DNA of 64,000 nucleotides from Saccharomycopsis malanga (Eukaryota; Ascomycota; Saccharomycetes; Ascoideales; Saccharomycopsidaceae). Below the pieces are notes generated by a model. It searched no databases, was not told the origin of the DNA, and saw nothing but the letters and a program-made list of their open reading frames with translations. Shown piece by piece: positions 52,873 through 62,474 of the stretch. The stretch covers positions 1,736,001 to 1,800,000 of the forward strand of contig CP025322.1 in the NCBI GenBank assembly GCA_004014935.1, given 5' to 3'. The first letter of the stretch is position 1. Every line of letters begins with the position of its first letter. The position numbers and the translations under genes are program-made.

Positions 52873-55800
52873 TTAGAAACCATTACCAAAACCAGTGCTG
52901 GTTGGTTGGAATCCCAAGGCACCAGTCAAAGCTGGTTGCTGGAAGCCAGTGGCTCCATTAGTCAACAACAATTGAGGTGCAGGGCCAGAGGAAGGGTCCT
53001 CATCTTTCTTTTCTTTCTCTTGTCTTTCCTTCAAGTCTTTATAGAGTTCGGAAATTCTGTCATTTTGTTCTTTTTTGAAAGAAATCTCGTAAGGCTTAAT
53101 ATAATCATTCAAATTGTGTAACCAAGACAACTCCAAGACATAGTCGTACTGTACCAAATGGTAAGCGTTGTAAAGCAAACCAACAAAACACTCCTTGTTG
53201 CCAATTTCGACAAAGTATTTCAAAAGTTCGTGAGCAATCTTGGTGCTGTCTGAAAGAACAGCGGTCTGAATAATGTCGATCCATAATTTGTCCTCTTTGA
53301 AAATGGCCAAGGCCTTGTTGTATTTTTTGTTTTTACGATACAAGAAACCGGAAATTCTTCTGAAGAAAATAAGCTGATGATGTTCCAATCTAGAAGCCAA
53401 GTCAATGGCGTCAAAACGGTCGTGCGCATCTATGGCATCCTGCAAGGATTTGTAGTCTTCCTCTTCAATCAACAAATCATGATAAGCGTTGTTTACAACT
53501 GTATTATTTTTGTCAAGCACGCTAATCAAGAATGGTTTGATAATTGGCAAGTTGTCTGACTTCTGGAAAATTCTAACTACTCTGGCAATGTCAATTCTAG
53601 GGGTTAAGACAGTCAACAAATCAGTGATCAAGTTTGGATGTTCGTTCATGTAGAAATTGATTGCCTTGTAGTAGATTTCCAAATTGGAAACTTTGACAAT
53701 GATTTCCTTGAAGTTTGTGTGGTCAAAGGCATCAGCGGATTTATTAATAGCAGTTAAAACTGCATTGTCCCATTCATCATAATGGCTATAAAGGAAAATC
53801 AATTCTTTCCATAAATGTGCTTCTTCGACAGCCTTAATCACCTTTGGTATGTTCAATCTGGACCAGAACAATTTCAAGTGTTCAAACACCTTGGAAGGAA
53901 CATATTTGCTATACAAGATTGCCAACACAGTGAACATACCCATATGTGCTCTTTCCAAGCCCAAACCAGATTCAAACAAAGAAATCAACTCATCAAAATA
54001 GCCTGCGGCTTCGTATTTTTCCACAAGTTCATCCAACTCATCGGCATCGATAATCAAGTTCAAACCACAAATTTGGGCCAAACGGAACTCTTTGTTTTCT
54101 ATACAAGCGTTGTTGACCTGTTTCCAGACCTTAATATTGGAAGCCTTTCTAGCACATTCCACAGCAGCTTGATAGTCTTGTAAATACACCAATGTGCTGG
54201 CTAGCTTGGAGTACTTGGAGATGTTTTCGTACAACAATTTTGCAGCCTTGTAGTTCTTCATTTCATACAACTTGTCGCCAACTTCTTCCAAATCTGCGAC
54301 GTTAGAGTCATTCAAAAACAATTGGATGTCGTGAATTCTGTCTAACTCGGCGTAAGCCAAAATCAACTCCCCGTCAACCTTAGGTTCTCTGAGAGTTAAT
54401 CTGGCCATTTTCAAATATGGAACAAGTTCTTCAAATTTGCCAGCATGTTCAGCAATATCAATCACACTTTCATAGTTTGAAGGGTCTCCAGATTTGATGT
54501 AAGACTCGATGGCTTCATTGATACGGAGACCATTCAATTGAGCAGTACCCAACTGGAACCAAAGCTCCGGTTTGTCAAGCTTCTCAGCAAACTGTTCTGC
54601 TCTGTCTAAAGACATGATATCTTCAACAAGAACCTGCATGGCCTCTTTTTCTAACTCAAACTTGGTGTATATTTCGAACGCTTCTTCGTTCAAACCATTT
54701 TCAATAGCCAATGGTGCAATTTCATGAGGATCAAACTTGTCCAATTTTTCAATGTAGTTGGACACCTTGGAAGGTTCTGCCTTGATGGCTGTCAAAAGCA
54801 ACAAGCCCTGAAGAGATGGGTTTTCTGCAAATGCTGCATCTGGCTCCAAGATAATCTTCTCAAGCAACTCGATCAATTCCACTGGCAAATTGTTGTCCAT
54901 AAATGCCTTGACAGCCAACGAGATTGGTTCTGGATCAGTCAACTCTGGGATTGCTGTGCCGACAATCTGGTCAACCAACTCTCTTCTGTACATGTTATGT
55001 TCGCTCAACACCTGAGCATACAATTCCAAGTCTGAACGTTGTAACAAATATCTAGCTTGGTACTTGAACATGGAGTTTTCGTTGGTGATGTTGATTAAGT
55101 CGGCATCATTCTGGCCTTTTGAATAGGCAATGTAGGCTAAATAAGGATCTCTCTTCTCACAGTACTTACCAACCTCCAAAGTGTTGTAGGTGTCGTTCTC
55201 TTTGAGGAATTTCTCTGGATTGTTGTTGCTGTCAATATAAATCTTAGCCAATGTGTTATACAAGACAGGGTCTTTTGATCCTTGATTCAAAGCGGTTTCC
55301 AAGAACGGCAACAATAACTTCAATCTGTTTCTGGCCTCCACTTGTTCAACTAACTTGTCCAAAGGTACCTGGCCAACCACTGTTGAGAGCAAGTTCTTAA
55401 TGATGTTCTCGTCACAGTCAACATCCAACAACCCAGCTACAACTTCTGGAGTTCTGGATGGATTGACCTGTTGGACATAAACCTCGATAAATTTGAAAAA
55501 TTGGTTCTTGTAAAGATACAAGACCAAATCATGGACAAAGTTGAAACGGTCACACACGATAATCAATGGCAATTGGTCTGGTAACTTAGCTTCTTTAAGG
55601 AAGTTTTTGACTTTCTCGCCATTGTAATGGTTATTGTCTTTTACAATGCGTTCTATTTCTTTGTATTGTTGTAACTTGGCAGCACCTTGAATGTATTTGA
55701 ACACCACATTTTCATCCTCCGTGATGTTCACAATGGATGACAAGTAGTAATACAAACCTTCAGTGTTCTTGAACTCTTCAAACAATTTAATCAATGTGCC

Positions 55801-57948
55801 GCTACCAATCAATTCAGAATACTTGGTGGCAACCTGGATAACAATCTGTAGATTCTGGGCAATGTTTGCTTTCAACAATTCACGCAAACATTCCAAACTC
55901 TGTTCAATGTTCAACTGGCCAAAATATGTAATTAACCAGTCGACAGGCAATGCCTCGGTGTGCACAATTACCCGCTTGATGTCTTTGAGATCTATATAGT
56001 TCTCCAATGCCTTCTGATACAATCCAGCTTTCTCCGCAAGTCTGGCAATAGTAGGCTTATCGTAGTGACTGAACATGTGGTTTGACAAGATGGCCTCTGC
56101 AACCTGTGGAGCATGCAACAAGTTGATCTCCAACAATCTGGTTTGCAAATGGCCATCGCCCGGCTGATCGTTTTTCAAGCCTTCAAGCAAAAACGCTGTG
56201 CCCTGTTGGATATGGTTTGACAGGAAGAAAATGTCCGACACCTTTTCTAGGTCAAGGCCAGCCTCTGGGCTGTGCACAAGTTGATTAGCAAATTCTACTG
56301 CTTTGTCAGGGTTTGTCCGCAAGATCATTTGGATCAATACCAAGTAGTTTGGCGTGTAACCCACCTTTGAACAATATGGCAAGATCTTATCAAACTGGTT
56401 CAACTCAGCCAAACACAAAATTATCTTATTGTTGACGCTAGGCGTGTTGGAACCTGCTCCAAAAGAGCCGCCAGTAGGATTCACGCCCAATTGGTCTTTT
56501 CCAATGCCCAAATAAATCTTGAGGGCAAGTTTTGCATCGTATGGTTTAACCACGTCGGCCAATTCTTCAGAATATGTGATTTTGCCTTGGTCCAACCAGT
56601 TTTCGAACAATTGTTGTTTGTTTTGCTGCAAAACCGGCTTACCCAACTCAATCGATTCATGCTTGTTCAATTTGTCACTGTCCAACAAAATGCTAAAGTA
56701 TTGCAAAATTGGTGATATTTGACCTGGCGCAGCTTGAATGTTCTTCAAACGGTCAATAGTCTGAGGAGTTCTAAGTTGTGGCGATGATGCAGCAACTTTG
56801 GCCGCATTTATATAGTCACCAGAACTCAAAAGAGATTCGAATTGCTGACTGAACAAGTTTTCTGCTCCTGGCAAATTACCTCTGCTGGCTAACGATAACG
56901 CCAACTGGACATTAGACAACTTGTTCAAAATGTACGGAATGATAGTCTGCTTATTGATATCGACAGACAACACCTGGCCCTTCTTGTTAATTGTCAAGAT
57001 ACCATTGTTGGAGTGAGAAGAAGCAGTAAACAACGGATCTGCGCTGATACGGTTAACAAACAAATTCAATCCAGTTTCCAAGTCAAACAAGTGGATAAAC
57101 CCATACTTGGTCAATATGTAAATGATCCCGTATCCCTCAGAAACCTGCGACGAAATAGGAAAATCGCTGGCAGCATCCCCAGGGAAAAAGATGTCAATGT
57201 TCTTCTTACTGTAGACCGGATTGGCAGGATTATGGTCAATCTCAATAATGTGCATGTTACCCGCACCGGTAGCCGGATTACGGTTACCGATGATGAAGAT
57301 GGTAGAAGGCGATGACGCGCCTGGAAGTTTCAATTGAGCAAAGCCAGACACATGGCCGTCAATGATCTGAGAAATGTTTCTTTGTTTTGAAAACAACTGT
57401 ATCTTACCTGCGATCTTGCCATTGTCCTGGAAAATACCATTGACGGCAAACCACGTAAACTCCTTGTTACACGTCACATTGATGATCTGGCACGTGTTCA
57501 TCACAGGATTCTTGCTGGTAACCAAACCAGGGGCAGAGCCCGTAACCGAGATATCCCAGAGGTACAAGTTAGCGGTGGTGACGATGGCAATGTGGTTTGG
57601 TGAGAGCCATTTCCAGAAAACAATTGCCTCACCTGGATTAGTCAAGCTATGGTTGGCCAATCTCTGCTTTGACGCCAAGTCAAACACCTGCATCGTAGGT
57701 CCCGATCTCAATGCGATAATGAGTTTGTTTGGATGCATGATGATGTTGTCAGCATTCATGTTCTTCCGGATCAAGGATTGGGCATTGTTGTTCCCGTCAA
57801 GCGGAATGATCGCCACAGATCGTTCTTCTTTGATCGATATAAACAGATCCGACAAGGTACATGACTTGAAATCGATGTTCGCAGCGGAAATGCCGTAATT
57901 GTCAATAAGATTGGTGAGTTCCGTGAACTCTATAGGAATGTCAGCCAT
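52873..57948 (-). CDS. CHC1: Clathrin heavy chain Chc1
   Basis: 1691 aa (Saccharomyces Chc1 is 1653). It forms the triskelion legs of coats at the trans-Golgi/endosome and plasma membrane. The N-terminal seven-blade propeller spans about residues 1-330, with PNKLIIALRSGPTMQVFD and WKWLSPNHIAIVT. The linker follows, then seven clathrin repeats of alpha-solenoid from about 540 to 1590, and the trimerisation region. The tail has QLLLT near the end (PAPQLLLTNG), like the Hsc70-binding QLMLT of animal clathrin used in uncoating. The ATG at 57948 (MADIPIEFTEL) matches the family; the longer frame starts only with TTG. Leucine is nearly always TTG: reading 52876-54960 in frame I found no CTG. Confidence 0.97.
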   Translation of the reverse strand: MADIPIEFTELTNLIDNYGISAANIDFKSCTLSDLFISIKEERSVAIIPLDGNNNAQSLIRKNMNADNIIMHPNKLIIALRSGPTMQVFDLASKQRLANHSLTNPGEAIVFWKWLSPNHIAIVTTANLYLWDISVTGSAPGLVTSKNPVMNTCQIINVTCNKEFTWFAVNGIFQDNGKIAGKIQLFSKQRNISQIIDGHVSGFAQLKLPGASSPSTIFIIGNRNPATGAGNMHIIEIDHNPANPVYSKKNIDIFFPGDAASDFPISSQVSEGYGIIYILTKYGFIHLFDLETGLNLFVNRISADPLFTASSHSNNGILTINKKGQVLSVDINKQTIIPYILNKLSNVQLALSLASRGNLPGAENLFSQQFESLLSSGDYINAAKVAASSPQLRTPQTIDRLKNIQAAPGQISPILQYFSILLDSDKLNKHESIELGKPVLQQNKQQLFENWLDQGKITYSEELADVVKPYDAKLALKIYLGIGKDQLGVNPTGGSFGAGSNTPSVNNKIILCLAELNQFDKILPYCSKVGYTPNYLVLIQMILRTNPDKAVEFANQLVHSPEAGLDLEKVSDIFFLSNHIQQGTAFLLEGLKNDQPGDGHLQTRLLEINLLHAPQVAEAILSNHMFSHYDKPTIARLAEKAGLYQKALENYIDLKDIKRVIVHTEALPVDWLITYFGQLNIEQSLECLRELLKANIAQNLQIVIQVATKYSELIGSGTLIKLFEEFKNTEGLYYYLSSIVNITEDENVVFKYIQGAAKLQQYKEIERIVKDNNHYNGEKVKNFLKEAKLPDQLPLIIVCDRFNFVHDLVLYLYKNQFFKFIEVYVQQVNPSRTPEVVAGLLDVDCDENIIKNLLSTVVGQVPLDKLVEQVEARNRLKLLLPFLETALNQGSKDPVLYNTLAKIYIDSNNNPEKFLKENDTYNTLEVGKYCEKRDPYLAYIAYSKGQNDADLINITNENSMFKYQARYLLQRSDLELYAQVLSEHNMYRRELVDQIVGTAIPELTDPEPISLAVKAFMDNNLPVELIELLEKIILEPDAAFAENPSLQGLLLLTAIKAEPSKVSNYIEKLDKFDPHEIAPLAIENGLNEEAFEIYTKFELEKEAMQVLVEDIMSLDRAEQFAEKLDKPELWFQLGTAQLNGLRINEAIESYIKSGDPSNYESVIDIAEHAGKFEELVPYLKMARLTLREPKVDGELILAYAELDRIHDIQLFLNDSNVADLEEVGDKLYEMKNYKAAKLLYENISKYSKLASTLVYLQDYQAAVECARKASNIKVWKQVNNACIENKEFRLAQICGLNLIIDADELDELVEKYEAAGYFDELISLFESGLGLERAHMGMFTVLAILYSKYVPSKVFEHLKLFWSRLNIPKVIKAVEEAHLWKELIFLYSHYDEWDNAVLTAINKSADAFDHTNFKEIIVKVSNLEIYYKAINFYMNEHPNLITDLLTVLTPRIDIARVVRIFQKSDNLPIIKPFLISVLDKNNTVVNNAYHDLLIEEEDYKSLQDAIDAHDRFDAIDLASRLEHHQLIFFRRISGFLYRKNKKYNKALAIFKEDKLWIDIIQTAVLSDSTKIAHELLKYFVEIGNKECFVGLLYNAYHLVQYDYVLELSWLHNLNDYIKPYEISFKKEQNDRISELYKDLKERQEKEKKDEDPSSGPAPQLLLTNGATGFQQPALTGALGFQPTSTGFGNGF

Positions 57949-59004
57949 TGTGAAAGATTGCTTTAGGCAATACAACAGCAGCTAGCCAACTTTTATATTT
58001 ATGTATATCGATTGGGGCTTCTGTAGTGTTTAGTACAACAATTGTGTGTTTTTGCCAAACTGTCAAGAAACATCCGACGCCCCTAAGTTTTGTTCGTGTG
58101 AAAATTGCCATGGCCGAAAAAGACAGCAAACCTTTGGTGTGGTGTTACCCGGATGTAAAGGGTTATAATGAGAATCTGTTCTTGGAACATATTAACTTCA
58201 ATTGAATTTAGGATGAATAGTAATTTGATGGAAAGTATGTAACATATGGTACCTAGAACAGTAAACCAATTATGTGTAATCCGTTTTGAGTTATTTGTAT
58301 AGCGCTGCGTCGTTTTTTATTAGCTTTAATGTGCAACTATGGCCGCTCAAGTGTTTTTTTTCAATGATTTATATATAAATGTTTAAACAATAGCGAACAT
58401 GTAAGATTCAGAGCATTTTTTAGCGTTAAGGGAATAAATTGCAGCAAAAGATAGAAATTGAGATAGTAGCAGAAGAAGTAGGAAATAATCAAGTTTAGCT
58501 CGGCAAACATAAATATATTCGCATATTTACAATAGACAAGAAGATAAAACCAGTCAGACATCATTGGAGTGCCATGCATGTATTTTTTGCAAATAATATG
58601 ACACGTTTACTATTGTGATACAAACCATGAAAATTACAGACAAAATAATATAGTATAAAGATTGTTTTGATCAAACGTTGGAAATTAATCTGAAACAATT
58701 TCAGAGACAAAGCGAGTAAATCACATTTTATCGAGTACGTTATCTATAAATACATTATAAAATCCCCGTATATCTAACCGGTATGCTGGCTTACATGTCT
58801 ATCACTACTCTAAAAAAAACTACAATCCATATTGTTGAACCAAAAAAGCACATTTAAGACAATAAATACGTCTCAACTTTGCACGTTGAATTAATACCAT
58901 ACTATGTATTGCCGTTCTATAGAGCTCAGCAAAGTCATTCAAATAAATTTCACAATGTCTTGTTCAGTAAAGCCTCTGAATTCTATGCTAACCCCTGATA
59001 TTGA

Positions 59005-59060
<56 letters not shown>

Positions 59061-59317
59061 ACAGTAATTTCAACACTTTCCAATTTCTATGCAACGTGTT
59101 TATTCCTCAATATAATTCAGAACACGTAGAATAACCACAAAAATGCAAAAGGCTATGTAGTTAACCATTCACTGTTATAAAAATTACTTAGCAGTGTCAA
59201 AAGTCATCATAGTAAAAGTAGACAATAATGAAAAACTTGACAGGTTTCATAATCGTAAAGCTTAACATGTTGCAGTTTGATCAAAATGTGATAGTCATGA
59301 ACGAATAACCTATAGTA
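57949..59317. other. CHC1 upstream region and 3' flank of the next gene
   Basis: 1.37 kb with the CHC1 promoter and a 52-base A run at 59008-59059. Otherwise AT-rich. No SINE motifs, tRNA boxes or credible small ORFs were found. Confidence 0.5.
59008..59059 (+). repeat. 52-base poly(A) tract
   Basis: Uninterrupted A run about 260 bp from the 3' end of the 957-codon gene. Length far exceeds chance. It may be an expanded homopolymer or a retroposition tail, but no element and no flanking duplication could be recognised beside it. Its exact length is also prone to sequencing error. Confidence 0.9.
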
Positions 59318-62191
59318 TTAATTAGAATTCAAGTTTTTAAAAGCTTTCAATTCATAATTGCTTGGCCAAGGCCACTCGGAAGCGGAGTATTCTTCTTGTA
59401 ACGATCTGTAAGAGGAACCCAACGCCCCTTGGTGAACCTTAGGATCCACAGTTTCAGATTCATTCTCTCGAACAGTGAAAAAGTTGTCAATGTTTGTCTG
59501 GACATTCGAAATCAATGTGTTATGGGCATAAGCAATAAATTTGGACGCAGTGTGATCAGGAAAATAACTTAATAAACGCAAAAGAAGTTCTTTGCTGGGT
59601 ATGTACTTGATGCTGTCCCACCAACCGACTACTTCAAGTAGCTCGTCCAAGTAATTGTACCTGTAGAGAGCATCTAAATACATTGTCCAAAGAGACTCTG
59701 AAGGTCTTAGATTAGGCACAACTTCCTGCTGTGGATCTTCAAGAGATTTGATCACTCTTCTTTTGAACTCGTAAATGGCAATTTGCACCGCATATTGATT
59801 TTCCCAAACTAAATCCTTTGCCACTAACGAAGCATTCAAAAGGGCTTTTATTGAGTCCTGTCCGGGCGATAAGGCACTCTTTTGGCTTAAAAAATAATGA
59901 TAATATAATCCGTAAATAGCTTGGGGTTGAATATACGATTCGTAATACAACATAATCCCCACCATGGAAGCACTTGGCTTGGCAAGCGAATTGAAAAAAC
60001 CACGGACACGGCTTAATATACCATCATAAATCTTTGACATTTGCTCAACTTTTGTATCGTTCATGTGATGGACCACACTTTGATACAACTTTTTAGTTAT
60101 TGCTTTGAGAATAAAGTCATCCATCAACGTTTTTTTAGAAACATGTACCGCTAGTTTCAATATCATGCTGTCAGACAAATGAGGTATCAATGCTGTTACC
60201 ATGTGGGCATTCACTGTCCCTAAAAGATGGTTTTCTTTTAGTATTTTTGAGGTAATGTGGTGAGCCCGTTCAGAATTCAAGAATTTCAAAGAAAAAGCCC
60301 TTTCGACAAACCCTCGCCATATTAACTGAGATTTGCGAAGATTACACTTTTCGAGCCACCTAGGAAAAGGTTTAGCTATGTAATTGGAAGGAAAGTTGAA
60401 TGCCTGTGACAAGATATCAACAAGTTCCCCACTAGTTGTGCAGTTTCGAAGCTTGACATAGTATATTTTGGATATTAAATTTTGAACATCAGACTCTTCA
60501 ACGCCATTCTTTGAGAATAATGTTTCCACGTCTTTAGATAGTGCTGTATTAGATAAATCGTCTAAAAACGGAATAAAAAACTTGCTCTCTAAAACAGTCA
60601 CTACTTTTGATGATTGGTTTTGAGAGATGTAAGTCAATGTATTGGCAAGGGACAAAGTGCCGAGAATATTGAGCCATTTTTGCACCTGGTTGGTACTATC
60701 ATAAGTTTTAAAATCAGCAGAATCAACAGAAGAGACCTCAGAATTTCTCGCTTTCTGCACCATGAACTCAACTATCAAATTTTGAGACTTGACAATCTCC
60801 ATATGATCTAATCTGGTTCTATTTATGAATGGGCCAAAATCAGAGAGTCTCCAAAGTAGCCAATTTAGCTGAAACACATGTATTACATTGCTTGTTGAGG
60901 CAGCCTGCTGTCGTGCAATGTTGGATCTTACTTTATATCCACCGTTAAAATTGCTAAGATAGGATAGTAAAGTCTGGTTCTGGATGCTTCCTACATCATA
61001 AGGGAAGATGATAACATCATGTTGAGACAAGAAATATTTTAAGAGACCATAAATTTCTCTAACAGAAAAAATCTGGCATTGCGAAAGGATGTGGAAAATT
61101 AGATAATGCTTTTCCGTTTGAGGAAGATGGTCAAAGTATTCTTTGTATATGCTAATGGAGGACTTCAAATCAGCATGGTTAGCAACGTTACGATATAGCA
61201 CGTCTTTTGCCAAAAACACTGGCAAGCGAGACTGTCCAATGAACAGAGTGGCTTCGGATATACTGGTCGACGTTATCATCAACATCCATTTATGTAAGTC
61301 ATGCAATGTGTTCTGTCGAAGAAATTGTTGAACTAACATCGACATTTGGTCGTAGTACTCTTCCGGCATAGTCACCAGATGTGTGTCATTTATACCATAG
61401 ACATATAACAGGGTGATAACATCGATATCATGTTTACGCACGATATGACCATTGTTATTGTGGAGTGAAGATTCTGCCATTTTGTTTTTACAGGCCATTT
61501 GTATTTGATGCAATCTTGACATGTCAAGCTTTATGGCACGAAGGTGATAATGGATCGTATAAAGGATGGTGTAAAACATTATTTCAGAAGATTCATATTT
61601 ATGCTTTCCAGAAGGTGTTTCATATTTATACTTTCCAGGGGATGCTTTATATGGTATTTTTCCAGGAAATGCTTCACCTGATAGTTTCCCTTGAGCTGTT
61701 TCGTATGGTATTTTTCCATGGTTTGCCCTAGAAAACTGTTGGTCGACATTGTTTCTTGGCAAAGCATCTTCAGGCCATTTTTCAACATTGGAAGACACAT
61801 TTATCCATATTTCACTTATGAAGCCTGTTATACTGAACATAAATTTTTTGCTGATATTTTCTCTGTTTTTGTACTTTTTTACAAGACGATTGAATTCTCT
61901 GTCTTTGCTTCTTTCCAATATTCGTTTTTCCATAAATGGTAACTTGTCGCTAAATTGTCGCATTCCATTATCAAATATCTCTACATTACTATCAGCTGGG
62001 TTCTGCCTTTTTGCCCGGCAATTTTCTGTCTCACTATACTGATTTCGCAAACTTCTCGTGGTATTTACAAGTCTTCGAGACTCATGGACAACCATCAACC
62101 TGGACACTTTAAAACAAATCCGATTTGCTGGGAAATATCGCTCAAAATGCGTCCTCCTCAATGCACGCTCTGTCTTTCGAAAGAATGTCAT
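59318..62191 (-). CDS. Large probable mitochondrial protein, family uncertain
   Basis: 957 aa. The N-terminus is rich in Arg and poor in acid (MTFFRKTERALRRTHFERYF), as in mitochondrial presequences. The rest is almost wholly helical with spaced hydrophobic positions (LHDLHKWMLMITSTSISEAT, SEKHYLIFHIL-like segments, YLDALYRYNYLDELLEVVGW), which recalls the degenerate PPR-type RNA-binding translational activators of yeast mitochondria such as Pet309 or Sov1, both of similar length. I cannot place it in one family. Residues 159-203 are five nonapeptide repeats, each beginning GK (GKIPYETAQ, GKIPYKASP, GKYKYETPS), probably a recent minisatellite. The ATG is at 62191; RAD4 starts divergently 283 bp away. 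Confidence 0.6.
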   Translation of the reverse strand: MTFFRKTERALRRTHFERYFPANRICFKVSRLMVVHESRRLVNTTRSLRNQYSETENCRAKRQNPADSNVEIFDNGMRQFSDKLPFMEKRILERSKDREFNRLVKKYKNRENISKKFMFSITGFISEIWINVSSNVEKWPEDALPRNNVDQQFSRANHGKIPYETAQGKLSGEAFPGKIPYKASPGKYKYETPSGKHKYESSEIMFYTILYTIHYHLRAIKLDMSRLHQIQMACKNKMAESSLHNNNGHIVRKHDIDVITLLYVYGINDTHLVTMPEEYYDQMSMLVQQFLRQNTLHDLHKWMLMITSTSISEATLFIGQSRLPVFLAKDVLYRNVANHADLKSSISIYKEYFDHLPQTEKHYLIFHILSQCQIFSVREIYGLLKYFLSQHDVIIFPYDVGSIQNQTLLSYLSNFNGGYKVRSNIARQQAASTSNVIHVFQLNWLLWRLSDFGPFINRTRLDHMEIVKSQNLIVEFMVQKARNSEVSSVDSADFKTYDSTNQVQKWLNILGTLSLANTLTYISQNQSSKVVTVLESKFFIPFLDDLSNTALSKDVETLFSKNGVEESDVQNLISKIYYVKLRNCTTSGELVDILSQAFNFPSNYIAKPFPRWLEKCNLRKSQLIWRGFVERAFSLKFLNSERAHHITSKILKENHLLGTVNAHMVTALIPHLSDSMILKLAVHVSKKTLMDDFILKAITKKLYQSVVHHMNDTKVEQMSKIYDGILSRVRGFFNSLAKPSASMVGIMLYYESYIQPQAIYGLYYHYFLSQKSALSPGQDSIKALLNASLVAKDLVWENQYAVQIAIYEFKRRVIKSLEDPQQEVVPNLRPSESLWTMYLDALYRYNYLDELLEVVGWWDSIKYIPSKELLLRLLSYFPDHTASKFIAYAHNTLISNVQTNIDNFFTVRENESETVDPKVHQGALGSSYRSLQEEYSASEWPWPSNYELKAFKNLNSN
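61583..61717 (-). repeat. Coding minisatellite, 27 bp x 5
   Basis: Five in-frame 27-bp units encode nonapeptides that begin GK and mostly continue with Tyr at position 5. Units 1 and 3, and units 4 and 5, are most alike. The period is a multiple of three, so copy-number change keeps the frame. Confidence 0.85.
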
Positions 62192-62474
62192 TATCCAGGT
62201 GTGTGCTATATCTGGGACATTCTACAAGTTGGCGTATGTCCTGTAATGTAGGGGCAATAATCTAGTTGGTTGTTGTTACTCTACAAAGAGATGTACTACT
62301 TATTTATTTTTTTGTACGGCCATTTTTAGCTTTTTTTTTTTCACCGATCGCCATGATTTTCGCCTATAATGAATACTGGGGTCATCGCATCTCTTAAAAT
62401 TCAATATTTGGTAACTCTGTTTGATACATGTCAAATCAGAATCAACTGACATCAAGTCAGTGAGTACCGTTACA

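Noticed and set aside
57949-57975. Longer N-termini of CHC1, KOG1-neighbour genes, RCY1, IML1, LTV1 and VTC5 from GTG or TTG starts
   Set aside because: Yeast nuclear genes start with ATG; in each case the first in-frame ATG gives the N-terminus expected for the family.
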